From Acidobacteriota bacterium (GTDB taxonomy: Bacteria; Acidobacteriota; Thermoanaerobaculia; UBA5066; Gp7-AA6), in assembly GCA_020199905.1 (NCBI GenBank), contig JAIVJS010000002.1:60819-124818 (forward strand): 64,000 bases of DNA, read 5' to 3'. The notes beneath the pieces were generated by a model. The model was not told the origin of the DNA, made no database searches, and saw only the letters and a program-made list of their open reading frames with translations. Shown here piece after piece: positions 51,748-62,109 of the stretch. The number at the start of each line of letters is the position of its first letter. Position 1 is the stretch's first letter. Both the position numbers and the translations under genes were made by a program.

Positions 51748-54700
51748 ATGGCCAAGGGGTCGCCCTCTACCCGGGTGCGGTCAGGGAACTTCCGCCATCG
51801 CGTCGTCGTCCCGCTCCTCTTCGTGTTCGCGTCCGCCCTTTCTCTTCGAGCCCAGACGCCGACCGCGGGGCAAAACGTCAACATGGTCTCGGGGACGTCG
51901 TGGCCCGGCGGAGATCCGTTTCTCCAGAGGCAGAACGAGCCGTCGCTGGGCGTCTCTTCGCGCAACGCCCTGCACCTGCTCGCGGGCGCCAATGACTACC
52001 GCACCGTCGACCTGCCGGTTTCGGACACCGTCCCCGGCTCTCTCGCCGGGGACGCCTGGCTCGGGGTCTTCAAGTCGTACGACGGCGGGCAGACCTGGCA
52101 GAGCTACCTTCTGCCGGGGTACCCGCAGGACCAGTCGGCGCAGGGTCTGGCCTCGCCGCTGAAGGCCTACAGCGCGGCGGCCGACCCGACGGTGCGCCCC
52201 GGGACCGGCGGCGTTTTCTACTACAGCGGAATCGCGTTCAACCGCGGCTCGAACAACGGCGCCGTGTTCGTTTCGACCTTCTTCGACACGAACCAGAAGG
52301 AAAACGGCAACGCTCCGGCGGGTGGGGACGCGATCCAGTACCAGAACACGGTGGTGGTGGATTCCGGCAATTCCGGGCAGTTTCTGGACAAGACCTGGAT
52401 CGCGACGGACATTCCCCGTCCGGGCGGCGGAACCTGCACGTTCAGCGCCTTCGGGCAGCCGCAGACCGTCAAGGCCGGCAACGTCTACGCCGTCTGGAGC
52501 CGGTTCACCGGCAGCCAGAGCACCAAGATCATGTTCTCGCGGTCACTCGACTGCGGAAAGACGTGGTCGAACCCGACAAAGCTCTCCGAGTCGAGCTCGA
52601 TCAACCAGGGCACGAACATCGCGATCGACCCCGCAAACGGATCGATCTACGTCGCGTGGCGGCAGTTTGCGACGACGAGCAATCCCGATTCCATTCTCGT
52701 CGCGCGCTCGGATGACTTCGGCGCGAGCTTCCCTTCCAAGAACACGACCCAGGTCGCGACGATAACTCCCTTCGACCAGCCGACCAGCGGCACCCGGTTC
52801 CGCACGAACGCTCTTCCCTCGATTGCGGTCTCGGTCGACGCCGGCGGAACCAGCCGGGTGCACGTGGTGTGGGCGCAGCGCCTTGCCTCGAGTCAGGACG
52901 CCCGTATCGTTCTGTCGACCCTCTTGGCCAGTGGAAAGTCGTGGAGCAACCCGGCCGTCATCGACCCATTCGGGGGGCCGGCGGCGAGCGGCCACCAGTT
53001 CATGCCGCAGATTACCTTCGCGGCGGGGCGGCTCATGGTTCTCTACTACGACCAGGGGCTCGACCACACTCTGGCCCTGTTCAAGCCGCAGGACAGCCCG
53101 TTTCTCGGGATCTACACCCGTACGCAGGCCCCGCGGGGCGAGCTTCCGGCGTCTCCGGGATCCGTCTTCACTCCGTTCATCGACGATGATCCGGGGATTC
53201 TTCCGAAGCGCCGCCACACGATCGACCTTCGCGTCGCCGGGGCTCTTCCGGCGGCGTCGCCGAGCTTCACCTCCGCGCTGGTTTCTCAGTACCGGATGGG
53301 CCTCTGGGCGCCCGATTCGGGCGTTTACCGGGACGACGAAAACAATCCGATTGCCCCGCAGCCCCCGGACAAGATCTACCAGCTCCAGGTCAACGTCCCG
53401 AACCTGCCGATGTTCGCGCTCGGCACGACGCCGTTTTTAGGCGACTACATCGACATCGCCGGCCAGATGTTCGTGACCGACTCCTCCGGAAACTGGTTCT
53501 TCAACACGTCTCACGCGAACCCCCCCGTGTTCTACGCGACCTGGACCGACAACCGCGACGTCGTTCCGCCCAAGGACCCGGCGACCGGCCTCGTGGACTG
53601 GACGAAATACACCCCCGCGTTCGGAAACGGGGGCGCCAGCGTGCTCGATCCCTCGCAGACGGTGCCCCAGTGCAATCCCCTTTACACCGGCAGCCGCAAT
53701 CAGAACATCTACATGAGCCGCGTCACCGAAGGCCTTCTGGTCGGAGCCCCCCAGGACGCCAAGCCGCTCAGCTCCGTTCCTCGTTCCTTCGTCGTCACGC
53801 TCCAGAATCAGACGAAACAGATCCGGACGTTTCACCTTTCGATCGGCAATCAGCCCGCCGGCGGGCAGGCGTCGTTCACCCAGGGCGCGTTGACGTCCGG
53901 GCTCGATGTGACGATTCCGGGGGGAGGGGGAGCGGCGCGGCCCGTGTTCGCGACGTCGAGTAATCCCGCCGCGAGCATCACGGTCAACGTGACCGAAACG
54001 GGGACGGCGTCCCCTCTTTCGGGCTCGGTCGTGTTGAATCCCGAAGGGTCCGTCTCACCGCTCGCTCAACCCGACGGCACGGACGTCGCCATCGCCGGCG
54101 TCGAGGTCTATACGCCGAGCTTCGAGGTCTGGAACCCGTCGAATCCCAACCCGTACATCAACATCTCGGACCCGAACGTCGCGCTGCAGAACATCTCGAA
54201 TCAGAACATCTCGAACGCCGACCCGGCGATCCAGAACATTTCCAATCAGAACATCTCGAACCAGAACATCTCGAATCAGAACATTTCCAACCAGAACATC
54301 TCGAACCCGAGCCCGGCCATTCAGAACATTTCGAATCAGAACATCTCGAATCAGAACATTTCCAACACCACCGCGGCGAATCAGAACATCTCGAATCAGA
54401 ACATCTCGAATCAGAACATTTCCAACCAGAACATCTCGAATGCTCCGATCACGGACGCCACGTACGCCGTCACGAACTCCGGCAATACGACGCACTCGTA
54501 TCGGGTGGCGCTCTACGGCAATAATCCGAATAACACGCCTCTCCAGCTCATCGTCACGAAGAACTCATCGACACCGACCGCGGTCAACTGCGCCATTCAG
54601 AGCGTGCCTCAGAGCATCGCGCTGGCGCGCGCGGACGCCCCTCCCGTCTCCGCATCCCTCGCGTCCGCTACGAACCCGAACATCCCGGATCCTGACGCCG

Positions 54701-56650
54701 CGAACGCGACCGTCTCGATCGCTCCGGGAGAGACGGTTTTCGTGACGCTGCGCGGAGCGCTCTCGGCCCAGGACATGGCTCTTTTGACGCAGCGCCTGAC
54801 CCCTGTCATCACCGCGCACGGCGCGAACACGGGCGCCCCGGCATCCGATTTCGCGCTGCTGCTCTCGATCCAGACGAGCGGGGGAGCGCTCCCGTTTGCG
54901 ATCGTCGGATCGCCGTACACGGCGTCTCTGCAGTCCTCCGGCGGAAAGGCGCCGCTCTCATGGACGCTCCAGTCGGGTGCGCTGCCGGCGGGTCTCACGC
55001 TCTCGTCGACAGGAGTCATTGCCGGTACCCCGACCGGCGCGGGAAACTCCACGTTTACCGTCCAGGTCGTGGATTCCACCGCGGGGACGCCGCAAAAAGC
55101 GACGCAGACGCTGTCCCTCTCGGTCCACCCCCGTGCGACGACGACGGATCTCTCCGTATTTCCGGCTACCGTTCTGGTCGGCCAGACCAGCACGCTGCAC
55201 CGTCACGCTGAACACCTCCTCGAGCGGCACCGCGGCGCTGACCGGGAGCTACGCCGGGGGCGCCGTCCACCAGGCGTCCAGCGGGATCTCGAGCCTGACC
55301 GTGAACCCCCTCGCGACCTCGTCCTCGATCGGCTTTTCGACCCCGACCGCGCTCATCGGCGAGCCCGTCAGTGTTACCGTCTCCGTGGCGAACGCGGCCG
55401 CGGGGGCCGCGACGGCGCCGACGGGGTCGGTCAACTTCTCTTCTTCCGTCGCCGGCGACACGTTCAGCCCGGCGGCGAGCTGCTCTCTTGTAGCGCCGGC
55501 CGGGGCGACCACGTCCTCGTGCTCCGTCTCCGTCACGGCGGCTTCGGCGAGCCCTCACCTGATCACGGCCAGCTACGCCGGCGCGCCCGGCGTCTTCCAG
55601 CCGAGTACCACCGCGCTGACGCTCAACATCAACAAACGGCCGGCGGGCTCTTCGGTCTCCGTCTCGCCGAATCCGCTGCTGGCGGGCGCGTCGGGAACGG
55701 CGCTGGTCACCGTCTCGGACGCCGGCGCGGCGGGGACGAAGTCGAGCCCCGCGGGCACCGTGACGCTCGCGTCCTCGGTTTCCTCGCCGGCCGACGCCTT
55801 TGCGCCCGCCGCCTCGTGCACCCTCGCCCCCGCCGGCGCGGGCGTGTCGAACTGCTCCGCGTTCGTGAGCGGCACCGCCGTCGGGACCCGGACCATCTCC
55901 GCCACGTACGCCGGTTCGACGGTGCACGCCGGGAGCGCCGGCTCGACCGCCCTGACTGTTCGCGGGAACACGAGCACGGTCATCACCGGAGATGCTCCGT
56001 CCCCCTCCGGAACCGGGCAGGCCGTGACGGTCAGCTTCGCGGTCGCGCCGGCGGCGCCCGCCGTGGGCGTTCCCACGGGCAGCGTCACGGTCACCGACGG
56101 GATCGGCGGCTCGTGCACGGCCACGCTCGCGGCCGGGAGCTGTCCCCTGGCCCCGGCGCTCGCCGGCACCGTGACCCTGACGGCGACCTACTCGGGCGAC
56201 GTCTTCTTCTCCGCCAGCTCGGGGACGCGCCTGCACTCCGTGGTCCCGCCGTACAACTTCACCGGCTTCCTGACGCCGCTCTCGGCGGCGGGAACGCTCG
56301 CGGCGCCCAGCAACTCCGGCGAGGCGAATTTCACCCAGGGCGTTCCGGTGAAGTGGCAGCTCACCGACTCCTCCGGCAACACCGTGACGGACCTGACCTC
56401 GACGCAGACCCTGTCGGCCTCGTATTACACGGGCGGAGTCTGCACCGCGGGGGCGGCCACGGGGCCGAGCTCGCTGCTCTACAACCCGACGACCGGGGCG
56501 ACGGGCGGCAGCACGTTCCGGACATCCGGCGGGGCGTTCATCTTCAACTGGGCGACCAAAAAGCTCGCGACGGGGCCCGGCTGTTACGAGGTGATCCTCC
56601 AGTTGAACGACGGGAGCGCCCCCAGGGCGACGCAGATCACGCTGCGTTGA
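51748..56650 (+). CDS. Large exported BNR-type protein with QNIS pentapeptide tract, Ig-like repeats and a PxKF end (one frameshift)
   Basis: ATG at 51748 follows GAGGAGG and opens a signal peptide (VVVPLLFVFASALSLRAQ). Residues ~20-600 are a sialidase/BNR-like propeller with Asp boxes (SYDGGQTW, SLDCGKTW) and repeats such as IYVAWRQF. Residues 814-897 carry 14 QNIS units, 5 residues apart, in blocks of 2, 5, 3 and 4. Then comes a putative Ig domain (LPAGLTLSSTGVIAGTPTG). The frame breaks near 55198, where an extra C seems present (STL-HRHA instead of STLTVTLN). In the next frame three or four Big_3-type Ig repeats (ISATYAGSTVHAGSAGS) and a C-terminal PxKF-type domain (PVKWQL to CYEVILQLNDG) follow, ending at 56650. 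Probably secreted or surface-bound; ligand unknown. Confidence 0.85.
54187..54438 (+). repeat. 15-bp coding tandem repeat, QNIS/NQNIS pentapeptides
   Basis: Fourteen QNIS units are encoded mostly by AATCAGAACATCTCG and AATCAGAACATTTCC. The block spacers are N-ADPAI, N-PSPAI and N-TTAAN. DNA identity between units is high, so the number of units could change in 15-bp (in-frame) steps. Confidence 0.92.
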
Positions 56651-56665
56651 GGCGGCTGACGGACG

Positions 56666-56689
56666 AAGGGGCGGCGCCTGCCGCCCCTT
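56666..56689. terminator. Bidirectional-type terminator hairpin between convergent genes
   Basis: AAGGGGCGGC (56666-56675) and GCCGCCCCTT (56680-56689) form a 10-bp stem with a GCCT loop, directly between the stop of the large secreted protein (56650) and the stop of the kinase (56690). The flanking T/A runs are short (TTT). Confidence 0.7.
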
Positions 56690-59680
56690 TCACTTCGGCT
56701 GGAGGCGTCGACGGGCGTCGGCCACGAGGGCGTCCCCGGGTCCGGTCTTGACCGCGAGGAAGCTCTGGAAGGCTTCCGTCGCGCCGGGGCTCTTCAGTCC
56801 CTCGCGGGCGCGCGCAACGTAGTAGGACGCCGACGGAATCAACCGGCACGTCGGTGACTCGTCCAGGAAAAGGGCGGTCGCTTCGCCCCGCCGCTTGACG
56901 CACGCTTCGAGCTCGGTGTCCGCCTCGGCAAACTTCCCCGCCTCGAGATACGCCCGGCCGAGCGCGAGCCGCCCTGCCCATGTGTCCGCGATCTTCCTGG
57001 CCGCGAGGAAATGCCGGATGGCGTCCGGGGGCCTGTTGCGCGCGAGGTCCACCTCCCCGCGGATCAGCTCCGCGTATGCCTGCGGATCGGGCTCGATGCG
57101 TCCGGCGAGCTCCGTGGCGAGAGCGAGGGCCTTCGACTCCCGGCCGACGGCGAGATACACGCGGGCGGCCGGATAGAGGATGTTCTCCCCGCGCGCCAGC
57201 GACACGGCCCTCTCCGCTTCCGCCGCGGCGGCGGCGGGGTCGGGGGTGGCGGATGCCAGGCGCGCCTCGCCGGCGGCCAACAGCTTGACCGCCGCGGATT
57301 CCGAATCGCCGACCGCGATGTCCGCCTCGACCCCCGTCAGGAGGACAGTCAGGGCGTCCGAATGCCGGCCCTGGTAGGCCGCGATGTCGGCCAGCCCGCA
57401 GACGGCGACGGACGCGCCCCGCGCATCCACGCCCGCGGCCTTCCGATAGGTCTCGGCGGCCTCGTCGGGCCGCCCCATGGCGAGCTGGGACATGGCCTTG
57501 CTCACGTAGGCCAGCACGAACCTCGGGTTCAATCGAAGCACCTCGTCCTGCTCGCGGATGGCCGTGGCGAAATCCCCCGCATACATCGCATCGAGCCCCA
57601 GGTTGTTGCGTTGCGGGACGTTGCGCGGGCTCATCTCGACGGCCCGCCGCGCCTCCTTCAGGGCACGGACCATGTCCCGCTTGTAGAAATAGGCGGCGGC
57701 CAGGTTCGCCACGCCGGCGGTATCGGCCGGATATTGGCGGACGAGCGCGCTGAATTCCTCGATGGCGTTGTCGGGATTGCGCGTGAGCAGGTAGTAGCCT
57801 CCCCGCGTGCGGTATTTCTCGCGATCGCTCATCCGGTCGATGCGGCTGAAGGCTTCCTTGTAGGACTTTTCCGCCTCCGCGCGATGTCCGAGGTTGCTTT
57901 CGACGGCGGCGATCCCCGCGTAGGCCCGGCCGAGGTTCGGGTCGAGATCGATCGCTTTTCGATAGTGGCGGATCGCGTCGTCCCAGCTGCCCGACCATTG
58001 CAGGTCCTGGGCGACGGCGTACTCGTGCGCCGCTTCGAGCGACCCGGCGGTGAACGTCTCGGCCGCCGCCCGCTGCACGGACGTCGGTGTCCGGTCGCCG
58101 AGCGCCGTCCGGACTCGTGTGGCGAGATCCGCGACGACCTGCAGGACCCGGTCCTTGCCCGACGCCGTCCCGGATTCCGAGACGATCGGCTTGCCGGTCG
58201 AAGCGTCCACGGCCCGGACGGAGACCTCGTACCCGTCCCCCTTCTTGTCCACCGCGCCCGCGGCGATGACCCCGACCCCTTCGCGCACCGCGACCAGCCG
58301 GGCGAGCGGTTCGGTCAGAGACGTCGTTCCGGGCTTGAGTTGCGCCGCGACTTTCCGGGCGCTCGCGCGGCTGTAAGAGGAGATGAACGAGGCGCCTTCC
58401 AGGGAGAGACCGAACGAGGGCTCCAGGGTGCCGTCGAAGACGGGGTCGCCGGTGCGGTTCTCGAAGTCGCTGATGAGAACGGAGACCGTCGGGACCGCCG
58501 CGGGGGCCTGCGGGGGGGCGGAGGCCCGGTGGCGGAACGCCCACCACGCCGCTCCGCCCAGCACGAGCGCCGCTGCGACCGCCCCGGCCGCGGGAGAGAG
58601 CCACCGGCGCTGGCGCGCTTCGTATCGGAGCGAAGAGGTGAAGGTTTCCCCTTCGAGGTCCGCCAGGATCTCCGCCACGGTCTGGTAGCGCAGGGAAGGG
58701 TCGATCTGGAGGCACCGCTGAAGAATCCGGGATAGAAACGGCGCGAGCTGCGGGTTGAGCTCCAGCGCGGGGCGCGGCAGACGCTGGACCCGCTGGATCA
58801 TCACCTCGTAGGGAGTGCGGCCCGTGAATGGCAGCGTTCCCGTCGCCATCTGGTAGAGGATCACGCCGAGGGAATAGATGTCGGACCGCTGATCGGTCTC
58901 CTGCCCCTTGACCTGCTCGGGAGACATGTAGAACGGCGTACCGATGACGGCGCCGGTCTGCGTCATCCCGGATTGCTCGAGGGACTTCGCGAGCCCGAAG
59001 TCCGTCAGGTAAACGGCGTCGCCCGGGCCGAGCATCACGTTCTGGGGCTTCAAATCCCGGTGGATCACGCCCTGTTCGTGCGCGGCGTTCAACCCCTCGC
59101 AGATCTGCCGGAAGATCCGCACCAGGCGGTCGTTGGGGAGGGATCCAGCTTTCACGACCGACGACAGGTCTTCCCCGGAAACGAGCTGCATCGTCAGGAA
59201 CTTGATCCCGTCGCTCTCGCCGAGGTCGTAAACGCGCAGAACGTTGCGGTGCGTGACGGTGCTCGAGAGCTGGACCTCCCGCTTGAACCGGCCGAGCGTC
59301 TCCGGATCGTCCGCGACGTCGGACCGGATGAGCTTCAGCGCGACTTCCCGATCGAGGTCCTTGTCGTAAACCCGGTAAACCGCTCCCATCCCGCCGCGCC
59401 CGAGGAGCCGCACCACGCGGTAGCGCCTGCCGATTTCGAGCCCCTCGGGCAGAACGACGCTCATCGGCCCGTAGGACGAGCTCGCCTTCGCCCATTCCGG
59501 AAAGCTGCGGGGAGAGTCCATCGTCTGGTTCATGGCGCTCATCGACGCGGCGGCTTCGATTCCGGCGGGAACCACGCCCGGTCCCCCCGCCATGGTCTGC
59601 TCGGATTCGAAGCTGTGCCGGCATGTGGCGCATGCCGCCGCACCCTCTGGATTGGGGCTCGCGCAGTTCGGACAGATCAT
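56690..59680 (-). CDS. Ser/Thr protein kinase with zinc ribbon, TolB-like and TPR extracytoplasmic region
   Basis: This is a 996-residue protein. Residues 3-20 form a zinc ribbon (CPNC, CATC). The kinase domain (~85-360) is complete: GRGGMGAVYR, Lys116, HRDLKPQN (207-214), DFG (227-229), SPEQVKGQETDQRSDIYS. One membrane helix follows (PAAGAVAAALVLGGAAWWAF). The extracytoplasmic part begins with a TolB/FlgO-like domain (TVSVLISDFENRTGDPVFDG) and continues as ~10 TPR units to the end. Such kinases are abundant in Acidobacteriota; ligand and target are unknown. The ATG at 59680 is chosen because the zinc ribbon begins there; an upstream start at 59755 would add 25 unrelated residues. Confidence 0.93.
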   Translation of the reverse strand: MICPNCASPNPEGAAACATCRHSFESEQTMAGGPGVVPAGIEAAASMSAMNQTMDSPRSFPEWAKASSSYGPMSVVLPEGLEIGRRYRVVRLLGRGGMGAVYRVYDKDLDREVALKLIRSDVADDPETLGRFKREVQLSSTVTHRNVLRVYDLGESDGIKFLTMQLVSGEDLSSVVKAGSLPNDRLVRIFRQICEGLNAAHEQGVIHRDLKPQNVMLGPGDAVYLTDFGLAKSLEQSGMTQTGAVIGTPFYMSPEQVKGQETDQRSDIYSLGVILYQMATGTLPFTGRTPYEVMIQRVQRLPRPALELNPQLAPFLSRILQRCLQIDPSLRYQTVAEILADLEGETFTSSLRYEARQRRWLSPAAGAVAAALVLGGAAWWAFRHRASAPPQAPAAVPTVSVLISDFENRTGDPVFDGTLEPSFGLSLEGASFISSYSRASARKVAAQLKPGTTSLTEPLARLVAVREGVGVIAAGAVDKKGDGYEVSVRAVDASTGKPIVSESGTASGKDRVLQVVADLATRVRTALGDRTPTSVQRAAAETFTAGSLEAAHEYAVAQDLQWSGSWDDAIRHYRKAIDLDPNLGRAYAGIAAVESNLGHRAEAEKSYKEAFSRIDRMSDREKYRTRGGYYLLTRNPDNAIEEFSALVRQYPADTAGVANLAAAYFYKRDMVRALKEARRAVEMSPRNVPQRNNLGLDAMYAGDFATAIREQDEVLRLNPRFVLAYVSKAMSQLAMGRPDEAAETYRKAAGVDARGASVAVCGLADIAAYQGRHSDALTVLLTGVEADIAVGDSESAAVKLLAAGEARLASATPDPAAAAAEAERAVSLARGENILYPAARVYLAVGRESKALALATELAGRIEPDPQAYAELIRGEVDLARNRPPDAIRHFLAARKIADTWAGRLALGRAYLEAGKFAEADTELEACVKRRGEATALFLDESPTCRLIPSASYYVARAREGLKSPGATEAFQSFLAVKTGPGDALVADARRRLQPK

Positions 59681-59838
59681 GGACTCGCGTGATTCTAATT
59701 CGGTTGCCCCGGCGTTGAGGCCGGCGTCCATGCGGAGTGTTCTCGGAACCACCATTCACCGGCGGTCCGCCACCGTTGGCCGGAAGGCGCGAGACGCCCC
59801 TCCGGATCCGCCGTAGGTTGACGGGAAGGAGATGGAAG

Positions 59839-60237
59839 ATGCAATACGACGATGACCGCAAGAGAACGTCTCGCGTGATCGCGGGCGGGCTCCTCGTTTT
59901 CGTGGGAGGACTCTTTTTTCTGCAGAACCTGGGGGTCCTGCACGCCGGCCGGATCGGCGACTACTGGCCGCTGCTCCTGGTGTGGCTCGGCCTGACGCGC
60001 CTGCTCGGGCCCCGGCGCGCCCACCACTTCGCGTCGGGCGCCGTCCTCGTGGTGCTCGGCGTTCTCTTCCAGCTTGACCGGCTCGGAGTCGTGTGGTTCC
60101 ACATCCACGATCTCTGGCCCGTGCTGCTGGTGATTGCGGGAATCGCGCTGATCACCGAGTCCTATTTCGTGCGCCGGTGGACCGGTGGGGGCGCGATCGA
60201 CCGCGGGCCTGTTGCCGGACCGGAGCCGCATCCATGA
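59839..60237 (+). CDS. DUF5668/LiaF-TM-like membrane protein
   Basis: This 132-residue protein has four hydrophobic segments in two homologous pairs (VIAGGLLVFVGGLFFLQNLG and FASGAVLVVLGVLFQLDRLG; each with a DYWPLLLVW / DLWPVLLVI end). This is the LiaF transmembrane-domain pattern. GGAAGGAGATGGAAG precedes the ATG. Stop overlaps the next start as ATGA. It probably forms an envelope-stress sensing unit with the following LiaF-like protein. Confidence 0.85.
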   Translation: MQYDDDRKRTSRVIAGGLLVFVGGLFFLQNLGVLHAGRIGDYWPLLLVWLGLTRLLGPRRAHHFASGAVLVVLGVLFQLDRLGVVWFHIHDLWPVLLVIAGIALITESYFVRRWTGGGAIDRGPVAGPEPHP

Positions 60238-61016
60238 GCTGCGCGGGGTCCCCGCGCGTCACGGGACGGATCGTCGCGGGCGGGATGCTCATCCTGCTCG
60301 GCGTCCTCTTCACCCTCGACAACTTCGGCGTCGTGAACGCGGGGGACGTGTTCCACTACTGGCCGCTCTTCCTCGTCGGGTTCGGGCTTCTGAAAGTGTC
60401 TCAATCGCGGGCGCCGGAACAGCGCATCGGCGGCGCCGTCATCACCGTGATCGGTCTTCTCCTGCTCGCCCGGACGCTTCGGATCCTCCCGTTTGGCATG
60501 CGGCAGCTCTGGCCGATCTTTCTTCTGCTCTTCGGCGCCATGCTCGTCTGGCAATCGCTGCGCGGAAGGAACGCTCGCGCGTCAGCCGCTCCCCATCCCG
60601 CGGGGGAAGACGTCCTCGCGGGCGCCCGCGAGAGGCTCGCCGGCCAGCGGGGCGATGCGGTCACAGGCTCCACGCTGAACGAGTTCGCGCTGATGGGCGG
60701 TGGAGACCGGGTGGTGCGCAGCCAGGACTTTCGCGGCGGCGACGTCACCGCGATCATGGGAGGATTTCAGATCGACCTTCGCGGCGCGGCCATTGGGGGC
60801 GACGCCGCGGAGCTCGAGGTCTTCACGCTCTGGGGGGGCGTCGATCTTCGAGTGCCGGAGGACTGGAACGTGGTCGTCCGCGGGGTCCCGGTGCTCGGCG
60901 TCTTCTCGAGCTCGACCCGCAGCGCCGGGTCGGCGGTTTCCGAGGGCGGCGCTCCCGGAAAGACGCTGATCGTCAAAGGGATGTCGATCATGGGCGGCGT
61001 CGAAGTCAAGAACTGA
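60234..61016 (+). CDS. LiaF-like membrane protein (DUF5668 plus cell-wall-active antibiotics response domain)
   Basis: This 260-residue protein has four N-terminal helices of the same DUF5668 repeat type (RIVAGGMLILLGVLFTLDNFG, FHYWPLFLVGFGLL, quoted in parts), a linker, and a C-terminal beta-helical domain of the LiaF/VraT family (TLNEFALMGGGDRVVRSQDF, DVTAIMGGFQIDLRGA, FTLWGGVDLRVPEDW). In Firmicutes LiaF restrains a histidine kinase until cell-wall stress. Here the kinase downstream is of LytS type. Confidence 0.88.
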   Translation: MSCAGSPRVTGRIVAGGMLILLGVLFTLDNFGVVNAGDVFHYWPLFLVGFGLLKVSQSRAPEQRIGGAVITVIGLLLLARTLRILPFGMRQLWPIFLLLFGAMLVWQSLRGRNARASAAPHPAGEDVLAGARERLAGQRGDAVTGSTLNEFALMGGGDRVVRSQDFRGGDVTAIMGGFQIDLRGAAIGGDAAELEVFTLWGGVDLRVPEDWNVVVRGVPVLGVFSSSTRSAGSAVSEGGAPGKTLIVKGMSIMGGVEVKN

Positions 61017-61047
61017 TGAAGACATCCTCGAAGTGAAAAGCTGATTC

Positions 61048-62109
61048 GTGCATCCGATCTTCGCCCGGAAAGGGCGTCTCGGCCCCTATCTCGCCGCCTG
61101 CGCGCCTCTGGCCGCCGTGCTGATGGCCCTCCTCGCGCGGCCGGGGGCCCTGTCCCTCGAGGAAGCGGCCGCGGTCTCCGTCCCGATGACACTCCTCTAT
61201 GGGTTCCTCGGCCTGTCCGCCTGGTATCCGGCCAGGGGCCTTCCTCTCGCGGGAGACCGCCTCGCCTTCCTGATCGTCACCCATGGCGTGGCGGCTGTCT
61301 TCACCAGCGCGGTCTGGGTCTTCGCGGGGGCGGGGCTCGTGCGGCTGATCGCGCTCGCTCCCGGATTTGCCCTCCTCCCCGGCCGCTACGCGGGCGAAGT
61401 TCCGGTGCTCTTCTCCGCGGGCCTCCTGCTCTACCTCCTCTCCGTCGCCCTCCACTACGTCCTGCTCGCGTTCGAGGCGATCCGCGAGGCGGAGCGCCGG
61501 GAAGCGGCGCTGGAGATCCTCGCGCGCAAGGCGGAGCTCGAGGCGCTCAAGGCCCAGATCCACCCCCACTTCCTCTTCAACAGCCTCAACTCGATTTCCG
61601 CGCTGGTCGGCTCGGACCCGGCGAAGGCGCGTGAGATGTGCATCGGGCTCGCCGATTTTCTGCGGCAGAGCCTCTCGGTCGGCGAACGCGCGGCGATTCC
61701 CCTGTCGGAGGAGATCGCCCTCGCGACGAGCTACCTGGACGTCGAGCGCGCGCGCTTCGGCCGCCGGCTCGCGGTCGAAACCGACGTCACGCCGGAAGGC
61801 GGCGCCTGCGTCGTGCCGCCCCTCCTCCTCCAGCCGCTCGTCGAGAACGCCGTGGTGCACGGTATCGCCACGCTCGAGGCGGGAGGAACCGTGCGGATGC
61901 AGGCCGAGCGGACGGGCCGGCGCCTGCGGATCGTGATCGAGAACCCCTACGACCCCGAAGCGCCCCCGAAGCGGAGGGGCGGCCTGGGACTGAAGATCGT
62001 GCGCGACCGGCTTTCAGCCCTCTACGGCGGCGAGGCGCTTTTCGCGGCGCGCCGCCTGGATGGCCGCCACCTCGCCATCCTGTCGATTCCCATCCGGGCG
62101 GACGTGTGA
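61048..62109 (+). CDS. LytS-type sensor histidine kinase
   Basis: This 353-residue kinase has four to six N-terminal helices, then the His_kinase domain: phospho-acceptor His in QIHPHFLFNSLNSISALVG, PLSEEIALATSYLDVERARF, N-box LLQPLVENAVVHGI and G-box RGGLGLKIVRDRL. No PAS or GAF domain. GTG start. Stop overlaps the response regulator start as GTGA. It pairs with the LytTR regulator and sits behind LiaF-like genes, suggesting envelope-stress signalling (inference). Confidence 0.94.
   Translation: MHPIFARKGRLGPYLAACAPLAAVLMALLARPGALSLEEAAAVSVPMTLLYGFLGLSAWYPARGLPLAGDRLAFLIVTHGVAAVFTSAVWVFAGAGLVRLIALAPGFALLPGRYAGEVPVLFSAGLLLYLLSVALHYVLLAFEAIREAERREAALEILARKAELEALKAQIHPHFLFNSLNSISALVGSDPAKAREMCIGLADFLRQSLSVGERAAIPLSEEIALATSYLDVERARFGRRLAVETDVTPEGGACVVPPLLLQPLVENAVVHGIATLEAGGTVRMQAERTGRRLRIVIENPYDPEAPPKRRGGLGLKIVRDRLSALYGGEALFAARRLDGRHLAILSIPIRADV

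Noticed and set aside
54187..54438. Standard pentapeptide-repeat (A(D/N)LxX) domain
   Set aside because: The unit has Gln at the inward small-residue position and is Ile rather than Leu/Phe centred; reported only as a possible analogy.
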